Shown: positions 32,090-43,680, counted from the first letter of the stretch. The stretch: 64,000 nucleotides of DNA from Acheta domesticus (GCA_031308135.1 JAHLJT010008446.1:161879532-161943531), one strand, 5' to 3'. Notes: generated by a model from the sequence alone, not told the origin. Made by a program: numbers and translations.

Positions 32090-33128
32090 TGGTAGTCGCT
32101 ACTAATCAATAAGCGATACCAAAATAAGTGATACATTAGATTTATTAAATCGCAATGTGGTGTGGGTGATACTCATTTTAAAACCTCTTCAGAAAATGGA
32201 ATAAGAATACAATGGCATTATAGTAATGTAAATCAGGAAATATTTGATTTAACTGAATTAGCAACTCAAACATGGTCATCTCATACAAATTTAAATTTTC
32301 AGAGAGGTATTTTATATCCTGATATAATTCTATTGAGTAAACGTGGTGAACATCAATGTCAATGTGATCAAAATATGTGTTCCACTAAATTTGATGGATA
32401 AAGTGGTTTATTAGCACATTCTAATTTTCTAAATACAAATAATTATCCACTAGGAATCCTTATTTATTTAGATAAAGATTGGTATTATCATAGAGATGCA
32501 AATGCACCAAAAGGAAAAACGAATTTATTTTATATTGTATGTATTACATGAAGAATGGTTATGGATCATAAAGTTAAAAACGAATCAAATTAATCATCAA
32601 CAACTTATTCGAGATTGGTTACAGTTTTTACCATCAGATTTCGGAGGAACACAGCCATTTATCAACGACCATCTACAGAAATTTTATTTTTTATTGAGAA
32701 TATGTATTATATATTTGATTATCCTAGTCTGAATTTAGGAAAAGGATATCCAAAACATATTCAAGAAATGGGTCTTCCTCAACAATCAAAAAATCATACA
32801 ATACTGAATTTTAATTCTGGCAAAACATACATATTTTATTATATCTATTATGCTCAAATCGATGAATGTACTTTTTAAAAGAAGAATTGACTTGATATCA
32901 AGATATTTTTCAGGTATACCATCATCAACGGATGCAGCATTTAGATATATGAATGGACGAATTTATTTCTTTAAAGATAATATAAATTATGAATTTTTGA
33001 ATACTTTAGTAAAAGCTGAAAAATGTAATGTATCTCTTTTGAATATCGATTGTAGAAAAAACAATTCAACATTATCACAAATCACTACAAAATTAAATGA
33101 TATTTTAAATATGATAGAACATATATAA
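32090..33128 (+). pseudogene. Matrix metalloproteinase with hemopexin domain, decayed
   Basis: Matrix metalloproteinases are secreted zinc proteases. Broken frames read SQCGVGDTHF at about 32150 (the cysteine-switch R/Q-C-G-V-x-D), then GIRIQWHYSNVNQEIFDLTE, TQTWSSHTNLNF, LYPDIILLSKRGEH and STKFDG followed by a stop and LLAH (calcium and zinc site region). The active-site helix is damaged: only VLHEEW remains where HExxHxxGxxH is expected. From about 32690, hemopexin blades read YIFDYPSLNLGKGYPKHIQE, KTYIF, GIPSSTDAAFRYMNGRIYFF. It ends at 33128. No introns are evident. It is either a retroposed host gene or cargo of a large DNA element. Confidence 0.8.
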
Positions 33129-33162
33129 TGTAAATACGATAGAACGTATTTTTCCTATATAA

Positions 33163-33255
33163 ATGAAATACATTTTAGAGAAAGTAGATTGTGAATGTGG
33201 TGAATCAGTGGTCAAAAGTTATTTATCAGGACATCAACAAACAGATATACATTGA
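33163..33255 (+). CDS. Small Cys/His protein of 30 codons, possibly truncated
   Basis: The ATG at 33163 directly follows TATATAA. The product reads MKYILEKVDCECGESVVKSY then LSGHQQTDIH and stops. The C-x-C...H-x5-H arrangement looks like a single small zinc finger of a kind I recall from Polinton or virus-like loci, but at this length no family can be established. A frame continues beyond the stop with KRLNKLKK-type basic residues, so the original was probably longer. Its position just after the metalloproteinase suggests a shared origin. Confidence 0.35.
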   Translation: MKYILEKVDCECGESVVKSYLSGHQQTDIH

Positions 33256-33339
33256 AGGAGATTAAATAAATTAAAAAAGTGTAGTCTGTAAAATGAATAC
33301 AATGTATTTGATTAAAATAACTTGGTTAAACAGATGGAC

Positions 33340-34211
33340 ATGACCGGTCTGAACTCAGATCATGTAAGAATTGAATGGTCGAACAGACCAATATATAAGC
33401 TCCTGCACTTAACAATTTTCTTAATCCAACATCGAGGTCGCAATCTTTATTATCAATATGAACTCTCCAATAACATCACGTTGTTATACCTAAGGTATCT
33501 TTATCTTCATTCCATAGTATAGGATCAATTAACCAATCATCATAGTTAAATATAAAGAAGTTAAATTATTCTCTTGTCACCCCAACCAAATACAATATAC
33601 CAATACTTACAAAAAACCACCAAACATAAATTTTAATATAATATTATCAAGATCTATAGGGTCTTCTCGCCCCCAACCCTCATTTGAGCCTTTTAACTCA
33701 AAAGTAAAATTCGATACATCATTTCGAGTCAGTTACTATTTCGTCAAACCATTCATTCCAGCCTCCAATTAAGAGACTAATGATTACGCTACCTTTGCAT
33801 GGTCAGTATACCGCGGCCATTCAACTTCTCAGTGGGCAGGCACGACTTCAAATCAAAACAAGAAGACATGTTTTTGATAAACAGGGGAACAATAATTTTT
33901 GCCTAATTCCTTATAATAAATAATCAATATACTAAAATCAACAAATCATCTACTAATTACATCATTATTACAAAGTATAATGCTTATATAAGATTTATGC
34001 TTTATAATACTTATTATAAAGTATAAATTAACTTTAATATCCCAATATAACATTAATATAACAAATTATATAAATACTTATATAAATAATTTATAACAAA
34101 CTCACAAACAATAGCTCATTAAAAGCACCTATCTCCACCAATACAAAACAACATATTTAATTTACAAATCCAAGTTTATCCCTAGACAAATAAGACTCTC
34201 AAGTGATACTC

Positions 34212-34283
<72 letters not shown>

Positions 34284-34675
34284 AATACATATGTATATAT
34301 ACATATAAACAAATATCACAATAAAAAACCGAAATTAAATTTCCATCTCGGGAAACTAAATATCTTAAGAAACGAATAACATATCACTACCATTTATTAA
34401 TTAAATATATTTATGCAACAACATTAATCATGAATAAATAGCTCTTCCCAATTCGAGAACAAAAAATAAATTAATAATTTTTAATAAACCCTGATACAAA
34501 AGGTACAATTATTCTTCTACTTTCAAATAAACATTTCAACTGTTTCCTATATCCAACTATATAATCCATCACTGTAATATTAAACTATAATAACTCCAAA
34601 AAAGTCCTAAACAATACTAAAATAAATAAAGAAAAAAATACTTTTATTTAACAAACATAATAACATTAATATAAT
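33340..34675 (-). rRNA. rrnL: Mitochondrial 16S rRNA, nuclear copy
   Basis: This is the large-subunit rRNA, sense on the minus strand, 3' end at about 33340. The peptidyl-transferase region (33560-33900) is well conserved. The 5' half is extremely AT-rich and contains a (CA)n(TA)n run at about 34218-34280 that is not expected in a functional rRNA and suggests decay after transfer. Its length of about 1.34 kb is near normal because of this run. Confidence 0.88.
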
Positions 34676-34742
34676 CAAAATATTTGATTTGCACAAAACC
34701 CCTCCAATGTAAATGGAACGCTCACTAATAAGCTCTACTTTG
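34676..34742 (-). tRNA. trnV: Mitochondrial tRNA-Val (UAC anticodon), nuclear copy
   Basis: The minus strand begins CAAAGTA and ends TATTTTG, forming a 7-bp acceptor stem with one G-U pair. The D arm is GCTT..GAGC, and the anticodon arm TTCCA-TTTACAT-TGGAG gives anticodon TAC. It lies between 12S and 16S as in insect mitochondria. The cloverleaf appears intact even though it sits in nuclear-type sequence. Confidence 0.85.
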
Positions 34743-34822
34743 CCATCCCAGATACACCTTCCGGTACATCGACTATGTTACGACTTATCTTAAAACGAGA
34801 GCGACGGGTGATATGTACAGTC
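34743..34822 (-). rRNA. rrnS: Mitochondrial 12S rRNA, 3' end only
   Basis: The plus strand shows CACCTTCCGGTACATCGACT, TGTTACGACTTATCTT and AGAGCGACGGGTGATATGTA, the antisense of the conserved 3' end of insect 12S. Similarity ends at about 34822, where the NUMT breakpoint lies. Confidence 0.9.
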
Positions 34823-36005
34823 GATATCACAAATTCTGGGCGATACCCTATGCGGCCAAATCTGGCCTTTCCACAGCTTGGACAACCACGTCTGGGCACT
34901 TGACCAATCCCGGAGCCTAGGCAAAGCGGCTCTTATCATTGGCTTTTGCGCCAAGATTCAGACACCTCCCCCTTCCTCCCCTTGAAGATTTTCCTCCTCG
35001 TTATCTCAAAGGGGCGGAGCAATTTTTGAGGTGATTGACGTCGGCGTCGCTGCTTCGTTATCGGGGAGGGGAGCAGGTAAGTTCACGCAGGCGAAACGGA
35101 CGCTGACGACCCACGCGCCAGCCGGTCATGGGAAAGAGCAATGGCCTTTTTATCGAATTATTTATACATAAATGGCAAATGCGAATATACATAGCAAATG
35201 TTAATTTTTTATTTGTGGAAATCTTCACTCAAGTTAAATATTTTATTAACTATTTTCGATTAACCACCTGTTAAAAGAAGAATAAATTAAATTAGAAGAA
35301 AAAATAAAGTCTTAAAATTTTACGATTCGATGTAATTTTCTTAAAACGAGCTATTAAGAAAGTAATAAAAACGTGTTTGAATAAACTAGAAAGATATTGA
35401 GTTTGTAGCTAAGAAATTTCAATGCCGTTACAATTTTCCAGTTAAAATGTTTAAATGGAACACAGGTGTTCTCAAAGGTACTATTTTCACAACTTATATT
35501 ATGTTTTAGTGTGACCTCCATAAACAGTGTCTGGAGTTTTATGTTCGATTGGAGGAGCTCCATCACAATCCAAAGAAACTCCAGGAAACTCACTTTACCA
35601 CAGTTATCGATATTCAAGTAAGGCACCGTTTTATTCACACGAATCACACGGTCCTTGTTTTGTATTGTTTTGTGAAATAATTTTTGCCTTTGTAAGGTAT
35701 ATGCATGAGGAATATTTTCTGCCTAGAAGAAGAATCCCAATACAATAATGTGCATCAAACATCATAATTCATTTGATTTTAGATAGACACCTACAACATC
35801 AGTGTTTTCATGAACTCGCAAGACTCCAAATCCGAACAATTGATCTATTTTATTTATTATTTACACAAAATTCAACTTCATAGTTTCTTAAAATAAACGA
35901 AACGTGAATTGTCCTTAATCACCTTAACAATTGCGTAGTGCAACATTATTGGCAAAATTGCCAGAAAAGATATGACAAATACATAGATTGATTTTAAATC
36001 ATATG
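34823..36005. other. GC-richer block then AT-rich stretch, no gene recognised
   Basis: 34830-35110 is GC-rich with CCTTCCTCCCCTTGAAG and ACGTCGGCGTCGCTGC segments but no clear domain. Short frames at 35354-35748 have no known motif. No transposon ends were seen. Confidence 0.4.
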
Positions 36006-36430
36006 ATGATTATGATTAGGGTTTAAAGGCGCTTCAACATGTCATTGGAGCTCGTGTCAATCAGTAAAATAATTTTTATTTATTATAAATTGAGTAAAAA
36101 TATAGTAAAGTCTGACTAATTATGAAATGAAATAACTGATAAAGAGAATGTTTCATGAACAATAAAAAATCAGTTCATAGAAGGCATTTTAAAAATCACC
36201 CTCATCTCTCGCGAAGCCTGCTCCGAATACCACTTAAATTATTGCAGTGCACGAGAGCATTCTATAGGGTAAGGTCTGTTCATTTCTTGCAAGTGCGGAG
36301 TGGGTCACAACGCGACAAGATGTCCTTGTAAGAAGTGGCAGTGCCCGATCCGAAGGCGAATGAAAATTACTTCCTCGCGCCTTGAGCCACGCATGACGAC
36401 CAGGTTTTTATGGGGCTCTTGATCCTTGTG
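36006..36430 (-). mobile_element. 5'-truncated 3' end of the I-like LINE family
   Basis: The plus strand begins ATGATTATGATTAGGGTTTA followed by GGCGCTTCAACATG...CATTGGAGC and later GAAAATTACTTCCTCGCGCC. The first part matches 5221-5275 and the last matches about 5785-5810, both within the I-like LINE 3' region. It is therefore a truncated copy of the same or a close family, ending with the ATC/ATG-rich tail. The middle is diverged. Confidence 0.65.
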
Positions 36431-36790
36431 AGTTTGAAATAAGATTTCGGTCACTCTTTTTGCCATGCACGATATAACCTTTTAATGTTAATGATAAGAG
36501 TAACTTATTCATTTTACTCTATTAATGTTACTGTGTTTTTTTAAAAAATCATCTTTTAAAAAATCAGTGGTGCTTAGATATAGTACAAACTTTCTCGTAC
36601 TATCTGTGAGTGTTATAATTGTAACTCACATGATATACTAATATTAAGGGGATAATATTAAAGTTAGCAATTTTCAGCTTTCATGATTTTTCGAAAGAGG
36701 TTGAGATCAATTCCACGATTTATTATAATTTTTAACGATTTTAACGACGCGAACGCATGGCAGTACTGCCGGTAAGCTTGAACGTCAGTG
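36431..36790. other. AT-rich stretch left of the mariner
   Basis: Contains no coding frame. Some of it may be the 5' UTR and inverted repeat of the mariner, but the end was not located. Confidence 0.4.
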
Positions 36791-36874
36791 TGCCTTTATT
36801 CGCCACAGTGTAAACAAAGTTTTGTTTCTGAGTGCTATACATGTCGAGTTGCAGCTGAAGCACACAGAATTCAT

Positions 36875-37745
36875 GTTGAGATTTACCGTGAACATGCGAC
36901 ATGCAGAGATTGGTTTCGACGCTTCAAAAATAACGCTTTTGATCTTTGAGATAAAGAACATACTGGCGCACCGAAAACTTTAAAGACAAAGAGTTGGAGG
37001 CATTACTTAATGAAGACGCATGTCAAACGCTAGCTGACATCGCAAACCTGTTTGAAAGCATTAGGAATGATCCAGAAGGAAGGGCATTGGGTGCCGAATG
37101 AGTGTAAGTCGAGAGATGTCGAACGGCGTTACCTCACGTGTGAAATGTTACTTCAACGGCAGAGAAGAAAAGGTTTTTTGCATCGTATCGTGACTGGCGA
37201 TGAAAAGTGGATACAGTAAGCCTAAGGGTAAAAGATCGCGGGGTAAGACGGCCACGCATCGACATCTTGCGCAAAGCCAAATATCCATGATTTGAAGCTT
37301 CTCCTCTGCATTTGAGGGGGATCAGCTGGGTGCAATTTATTACGAGTTTCTCAAACCAAACGAAACTATCACGGAATATCTCTATCGACTGCACTTGATG
37401 CGCTTGAGCCGACCTCTAAAGAAAAAAAACGACCACTTTACGAGCAGAGATAACACAAGGTGACTTTGTTACACGACAACTCTCGGCTACATGGTGCAAC
37501 ACCGGTGAAAACCCACTTGAAAACATTTAAATCGGAAGCCCTGCCCCACCCGCTGTATTCACCTGACATCGCCCCTTCAGATTATCACCTATTCTGTTCA
37601 ATGGCACATGGTCTAGCGCAGCAGCTCTTCCATTCGTATGAAGATTCCAAAAAACGGGTTGATTATTGGATAGTCCCAAAAGATATCGTTTTTGCAATGC
37701 GGAATTCTGTTGTCAGAAAATTGGGCAAAAGTAGTAGCTAGTGAT
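36875..37745 (+). pseudogene. Mariner transposase, broken frames
   Basis: The N-terminal helix-turn-helix region reads CRDWFRRFKNNAFDL with a stop, then DKEHTGAPKTLKT, and later LKALGMIQKEGHWVPNE. The catalytic domain has RFLHRIVTGDEKW-like sequence at about 37180-37205 (first Asp), LLHDNSRLHGATPVKTHLKT at 37463-37530 (second Asp), and YSPDIAPSDYHLF at 37557-37600 (third Asp), the DD34D arrangement of mariners. The three aspartates survive but lie in different frames, and a deletion or frameshift separates most blocks. Confidence 0.9.
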
Positions 37746-37778
37746 GGGCTATACTTTGAGTGGTATATTGTATACCAC

Positions 37779-39114
37779 ATACTATAATTTTTTTTTTTAT
37801 TACGCCAGAGCGTCAAAGATTGAAACTGGTCACAAATGACCAACCATCAATTTACATATATTCTTAAATCTAAGTTAAAATATTATTTACATGTTCACTC
37901 AATAATGTAGTATGTATTTAATTTACAATATAAAAATAAATTTATTGTCAATATTAACTTAATTCAAAGGGCTTGGTCCTCTTTAGTCTCCTCCACTGGT
38001 TATGGTTATCCAACAGTTGAATGGCTTCTAAGTTAACATGTTCATGCAGTCTCATTTCATGTTTGGCAGCGAATCTTCTAATTTCACTTGACACATAGGG
38101 AACTCCAAGATCACGATGTAGATCCTTATTTCTAATGTACCACGGGGCATTTACAATGTTTCGCAGTACTTTTTTTTGAAGGTTTGTATTGATTTCATAT
38201 TGCTTTCCTTGATGCATCCCCAGAGTTGGACACCATAGAGCCAAATCGGTTTTTAAGATTTGGTTGTAGATTAAGATTTTGTTGTGTATGGACAGTTGAG
38301 AAGCACGTCCCAAAAGCCAGTACAATTGTCTATATTTCAGATTTAATTCATTCCTTTTCTTTTTCACGTGTTCCTTCCATTGCAGTTCAATATCTAATGT
38401 CATGCCTAAGTATTTAGCAGTGTTTGCGTAAGGTACTTTAAGGCCATTTAACATGAGAGAAGGGGTGCTTACAATTCTCTTGTTTGTAAAAGTTATGTGC
38501 ACTGATTTTGACTCATTTAATTTGATCTTCCAAATTTTTGTCCAAGAGTGTATTTGATTACAAGCATTTTGTAATATGCCTGTGGCCTCCTGCACGTCTG
38601 GGTGCGTAACCAGGGCTGTGTCATCAGCAAAGGTCGCCACAATTACGTTTTCGTTTTGTGGGATATTACTGGTATACAATGAGTAGACAACGGGCCCCAA
38701 AATACTTCCTTGTGGCACTCCTGCTCTTATCTCTTTTAGCTCTGAGTATTCTTATTCTACTCTGACCCAAAAGAGTCTCTCAGATATGATTTTAACAGTG
38801 TTACATACTGTGTGGGTAATTGCTTATTTAGTTTAAAAATCAACCCCTGATGCCAGACCTTATCAAACGCCTGGGCTATATCAAGATACATAGCTCAACA
38901 GACCAGTTTTTCTTCTAATGTTTCCTCTATTGTATTGATGATTCTATGGACTTGGTCTATTGTAGAGTGTTTCTGTCTGAATCCGAACTGATGGTTTCGG
39001 ATCAATTTTTTTCTTTCAATTATTGGTTTTAACCTTTTTAACAGCAACTTCTCAAAGACTTTTGAAATGATGGGCAGCAAAGATATTGGCCTATAAGACG
39101 TGCTATACTATAAT
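37779..39114 (-). mobile_element. Jockey-type LINE fragment inserted in the mariner, with 10-bp TSD
   Basis: ATACTATAAT occurs at 37779-37788 and again at 39105-39114. Between them, the plus strand starts with a T run (poly-A of the minus-strand element), followed by a 3' UTR and RT sequence cut off at the Y-R-P-I block at about 39090. This is a 1,316-bp 5'-truncated insertion typical of target-primed reverse transcription. Confidence 0.92.
37954..39090 (-). pseudogene. Jockey-type reverse transcriptase, 5'-truncated
   Basis: From 39090 down: YRPISLLPIISKVFEKLLLK, NHQFGFRQKHSTIDQVHRII, a stop near 38895, a broken stretch, then an open frame from 38718 with MPQGSILGPVVYSLYTSNIP, VATFADDTALVTHPDV (FADD catalytic pair), NTAKYLGMTLDIELQWKEHV and IVNAPWYIRNKDLHRDLGVP, ending RRLKRTKPFELS. 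These are RT motifs from the Y-R-P-I block to the thumb and the usual jockey C-terminal tail. The endonuclease and ORF1 were never copied in. Confidence 0.93.
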
Positions 39115-39170
39115 CTTTATACTATAAAAATAAAGCTTTATTTTTCACACAAAAAACAGCGATAACTTAT

Positions 39171-39765
39171 TCAAACACATTATAATTTATTGAAAATATG
39201 TCTGGTCAGTATTATTGGCAATGAAATTATAGAGTTTGATTGAATTGGAAGTGATTGTTTAGATATTTTTGGGTTTAATAAACTAAATGTAGCTGAATAT
39301 TGCGCTACGAAAAGTAAAACATTCCGAAATTTCATCTACAAGAAGTCTTCACAGACCCGATTTATTTGAACAGAGTATTACAATCACTTTCATTAATCGT
39401 CAATCATGTAACATTGAGTTTCCTATGTGTATATTGGCGTATATACTGATATATTTGTGTACATTACATTATATTATATCATATTACAGTATCAGTACAA
39501 TATAACACTGCAACTGCATCCTGAGGGGCAGACATTTGGCAGTATTTGGTGTTCAAAGAGACTGGCAAATTTGAAACGCATTTTTGGAGATGTTGATATT
39601 ACGAGGCATTCTAAACTAGTAAAAACGCGAAAGAACTAATTATCAGAAGCAATTTCACAATTGTGAGTTTGAACTTGCAATTATCGACGCACGAAGGTTG
39701 AAGATGTCTTGCAGAAACCTTGCCTGTAACCTACTCTGTTGTCAGTGAACAGTGCATTAATTTAT
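39171..39765. other. AT-rich stretch, no gene seen
   Basis: Only short random frames; some TATATTATATC words near 39460. Confidence 0.4.
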
Positions 39766-41600
39766 TTTTACTATCTTGTATACGGTTTACGTATATACGG
39801 AATGATATACGTAGTGCAAGATATATTACTTGTATGCTTGTCTATAGAAAGTTATATAAAGTTATGGAAATTAGGTTTTGAAATTTCAACGGAAATGCAC
39901 GTTCATGGGTCTTCTTTTATAAAAAAAGAGTTGTTTTTCAAATGTCCGACCGTCTGTCCGCGTGTCTTGTCTGTCTGTCAATGACCAACACTAGCACCTA
40001 AACCATTCGTAGGTTACGTATGATTTTTGCCAAAATGAACATTCCTTGATCGATCTGACCAAAATCGAGAACCTACAATTTTTTAAAAAAATTATTTACA
40101 TTTCGGGTGCTTCATTAAAAAACTTCCGGACATTTTCAAGTTTTCTCAAAAATGGCTCCACAGTTTTTCTTTGTAATTCTTCTAAGAATACAGCGAAATA
40201 ACCTGATGAAAATGGCATAGATCTATTTCCATGGTTATCTCTCAATTTTCGAAAATCATCAAAGATTGAATTCCTTCGGCGTGTACCTACAAAGTGGAAG
40301 ATGGAGTTTTCTAGATGAAATTAGTACTTCACAAAGAGTACTTAATAACTATTATGTAATACTTTCTTTGAAGTTATTTGAAGCACTTACACTCATAAAT
40401 ATAATAATCTTTACAAATTGCTGGTAATTTGCATATTAAAGATGTGAGAGATCTTCAAAAAACATTCATATATTTTTTGAAAAAACAAAAAAAAAACTCA
40501 AAATAAACTTTACGTCATATTAAAGTGAGTAATTATCACTATCCGTTACAAACGTTTCAAGAAAAAAATTGCAGCCACATATGAGAGAAAAGCGTTTGAG
40601 CGTTTGTGGAAAAGCGGAATTTTCAGCTACTTTTTACAGAAAACGGTTTTGTTTTCGAGAAACTTTACTTGACATTATTTAAAGCACTTAAACTTGTAAA
40701 TATAATGATATAAACAAATCGCCACTAATGTAAATATTAACGACCTGAGAAACAGTCAAAAAATTACATTTTTGCAATTTTTCAAAAAAACAATAAATAG
40801 AGCTTCATCTTATGTCATCTTATAGGGTACATTTAGCTCTATCCCTACCAAAAGTTTAAAGAAAAAAGTTGGAGCCGTTTTTTGAGAAAATTACGTTTTT
40901 TAAATTTCTTTTAAAATTGCACATATTGCACGCAATATTGCGCGAAAACTACTAAATTTTTCAAAAAAGTGTACATGACCTTAAGGAAAGTACTCGCTAT
41001 GAAGAACAAATTTTGTTTGAATGAAAAATGTCTATCTTCAATTTTGTATTTGGAGGAAGACGCCGAATAAAACTCAAACTTGTGCAATATTCGAAAATTC
41101 AGAGTTATCCGTGAAAATCGGACCTATGCCACCTTAATAAGTGTATTTTACTCTATTCATACAAGAAATTGAAAGAAAAAATTGGAGCCGTTTTTGAGAA
41201 AATTTTGAAAATCCCCGGGGGGCTTCATATAAAGTACCCCCAAATTTTGAAGAATCGTTTTCAAAATCTCAAAGCTTCGACTAGAATCAGATCGACTGGG
41301 GAATATCCATTTTAGAAGAAATCGTATGTATGGTTTGAGCGCTAGCAGTGTTCACACACGGACAGACGGACGGACGGACGGACGGACAGACTGACGACTC
41401 TTAATTTAGTAACTGTTTTTATCCACTTTTTCGTTCTCACGGCCCGGGAATGAATTTTTTTCTGCCATAAACTCGCCATTTTTTCGCGCAGCATTACATA
41501 TTTTCCCTATACTACGTATATCACTCCGTGTGTACGTACGTATAATGGAAAGTAAAAATCATTAATAACAAGGAAGTAATATTAGGATCGGAAAGTAAAC
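39766..41600. repeat. Modular repeat family, two copies in inverted orientation with heads outward
   Basis: A forward head lies at about 39780-40090 (ACGTATATACGG...ATATACGTAG, GTCCGACCGTCTGTCCG, CTAGCACCTAAACCATTCG). A reverse head lies at 41330-41553 (GAGCGCTAGC, GGACAGACGGACGGACGG, GTAATGCTGCGCG in antisense, and a terminal hairpin at 41501-41553). Body text with TTGCACGCAATATTGCGCG lies at about 40915-40950. No coding potential. Confidence 0.72.
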
Positions 41601-42480
41601 GATCGTAGTGGTATTACCCCCCAAAAAAGGCCTATGAAATTGAAAATAAGGAGAAGTGAATGATCTTCTGAACGAGTAGTTGATTAACGTTCACACAAAA
41701 AACTTTCCAAGTTTTGTGTTGCAAGTATGATAAAATGGTTTCTTCTCGCAAAAGAAGGGAATGTTTAGAAGATTATCGACGTTGTTATTTGGAATTGTTT
41801 TAGATTCCTCATCAACAAAAAAACTGGCGAAGTTTTGCCAGATTCGATCGCGTGTTCCTCCGTTCACAAGTCTCTCGTCTAAGCCGTTACCCTAAGACGC
41901 ATTCGTTGTTTGTAACGGGTTTATTTATGGAACGAATTGTAGCTGAAAATTTATTGAACTTTTGCATTTGTGCAATTTAAAATATTAAATAAATTACTCT
42001 TATGTGACAATAAGAATGCAGTTCAATTTACGTGACTCTATAGAATAATACAGTCTACTTATAAATATTTTAGTTCAGCGTTATATTTTAATTCTCGCTG
42101 GCAGACACTTGGCTCTCAGACTCGCTGAGCTGAGGCGTTATCTTTACCTGCCCTACGGGCAAGGTGAGATGAGGAGAGGTGATAACTAAAATTCCCTGAC
42201 GAGTTTCGACACTCAAAAGTTCAGAATTCACTTGCAGCAAGAAATAACTAGAAATCTATGTAATATTTATCGCCTTCAAGAAAAAAAACACCTACAGTCA
42301 CTCAATTTATTCTCCAACTGTTTACCCCTTATAATCTAATAAAAAATATCTCTTATTTTCTCGTATTATTGGTAATGGACAATTAATACATTACTTTTTC
42401 CCCCTAATAGCACTTCATCCTTCTCTTAAAACTCTTAACGAGACGACGAACGAGAGACTGTAGAAAATCATACCTTAAAT
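41566..42480. repeat. Diverged direct duplicate, copy 1, with tRNA-like SINE head
   Basis: Shares ordered text with 44470-45420: GGAAGTAATATTAGGATCGG, GGTTTCTTCTCGCAAAAGAA, GTTATTTGGAATT, CAATTTAAAATATTAAATAA, ACAATAAGAATGCAG and CTTCAAGAAAAAAAACACCT. At 41838-41900 the antisense strand has a tRNA-like B box (GATCGAATCTGG) and an A-box-like stretch. Confidence 0.7.
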
Positions 42481-43175
42481 TATTGAAAATCAAAAGTTTT
42501 CATAAAAATCTCACTTCTACAGCTAGTCCGCATTTTTTGTGCTCTCTGGTAGAAAGCAGGGAATTATACTGCATCAAAGGAGGCGATAACTGGAATTCTC
42601 CAAACAGTAGCTAAATTCTACCCAGACATATAACTAAACTCAAACATCCACCACAGTTGCGATTAGACCCTTAGGTCTTCATGTCAACAAAGCTGCATGA
42701 ACAACAAATGATGTCACTGGGCTATCGCAGCCGGTGGAAAGTGCTGTTAAAAACAAAGTCTCATTTCCATTATGTATTCTTAAGTTTCCAATATTACAAA
42801 TATTAATTGACAATATTTGTGTAGTAATGATCTCTGTGAATGTCTAATGTTATACACTGCGTTAGCCGAATGATAAGAGACATCGGGATAATCTCCGCTT
42901 ACTGATATTGCGAATTTCTATGGAGTTGGTAGATAAATTCCTTCTATGATGTGGTTTAAGCAGCAATTTATCGAATTCATTCTGATTAATAAATATTGTT
43001 GGAAGGTCAATAAAACGAGCCATTTTTCCCCGCAATAGGACAACCAGAAGCCTCTGATCTCTACCATTTGACTGAGACACACGGTAGAGGACAGACGAGA
43101 ACGTTGTACAGAGGAAATAATGGGGTGATTCATTGATATCGATTGATTGATTAGTGTTTCCAGACACGTTAACGG
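42481..43175. other. AT-rich stretch, no gene recognised
   Basis: A 101-codon minus frame at 42862-43167 has no known motif and a second frame overlaps it. I would not call it a gene. Confidence 0.4.
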
Positions 43176-43179
43176 CTTA

Positions 43180-43680
43180 AGTAATTAGTCCTGTAAGTGT
43201 AGTGTATGTTTTCCCCTGAGGGAGGTTCATCTTTCACCGCTGGATGGTAAGTGAGACCCGGCTCCGAACTACCTCTCTGCTAGTGATGTTTTCCCCAACC
43301 ATATATCTCCCAGCAACGGCGCGGCGTCAGAGACGGGACCAGCTCTAAGCTCCCGACCGGTCTCCTGGCACGTCTGTCAGTGTATTACATGTAAATGTGA
43401 TGTGTGTAAGTAAAGGGTGACGACAGAGCAAGGAAAGGGAATGGAAGATCGCGCGCCGACCGTGCTGCTTCGATATTCGCGTGGTTGTGATCCGAAAAAA
43501 CACGCAAAACTACCCATAAGACCAGCCGACCGCTGGAATTCCCCTCCACACAGCGAATGAACTCGTCCTAGATATCTAGCTAATGTCGATGATCCCGTCA
43601 CGGTCGGGGCTCGAACCTAGGACCTTCCGATCAGCGGCACTGCAGAGCACTGAAGTCATCTTGACGAAAATACATAACCG
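43180..43680 (-). repeat. SINE-like element with tRNA-derived head
   Basis: On the minus strand near 43665, TGCAGTGCCGCTGATCGGAA precedes GGTCCTAGGTTCGAGCCCCG, giving a B box GGTTCGAGCCC. A body of about 450 bases, GC-richer than its surroundings, follows. This is the layout of a tRNA-derived SINE. The ends are approximate. A 74-codon frame inside has no family signal. Confidence 0.55.

Larger units (their letters stand above)
33340..34822 (-). pseudogene. Nuclear mitochondrial insertion (NUMT): 16S, tRNA-Val and part of 12S
   Basis: On the plus strand, CCGGTCTGAACTCAGATCAT at about 33342, ATAGGGTCTTCTCG at 33658, GATTACGCTACCTTTGCATG at 33783 and ACATGTTTTTGATAAACAGG at 33867 are antisense landmarks of insect mitochondrial 16S. 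A tRNA-Val and the 3' end of 12S follow. The order and strand are those of the ancestral insect mitochondrial genome. The block is flanked on both sides by non-mitochondrial DNA (and the left breakpoint is sharp), so it is a nuclear copy or a chimeric assembly. Confidence 0.93.
36795..39170 (+). mobile_element. Mariner transposon, decayed, with nested jockey fragment
   Basis: Transposase pieces run from about 36875 to 37745. The 3' part was split by a jockey-type LINE fragment (37789-39104) flanked by a 10-bp duplication. Mariner-like 3' sequence (AAATAAAGCTTTATTTTTCAC, then CAGCGATAACTTATTCAAAC) resumes at 39115. The terminal inverted repeats are not certain. Frameshifts show it is dead. Confidence 0.82.

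Noticed and set aside
34215..34310. Independent microsatellite locus unrelated to the NUMT
   Set aside because: It lies between the conserved 3' half of 16S and tRNA-Val, so it is an expansion within the nuclear 16S copy.
42862..43167. 101-codon minus-strand gene
   Set aside because: No motif, no splice or promoter context, overlapped by another frame of similar quality.
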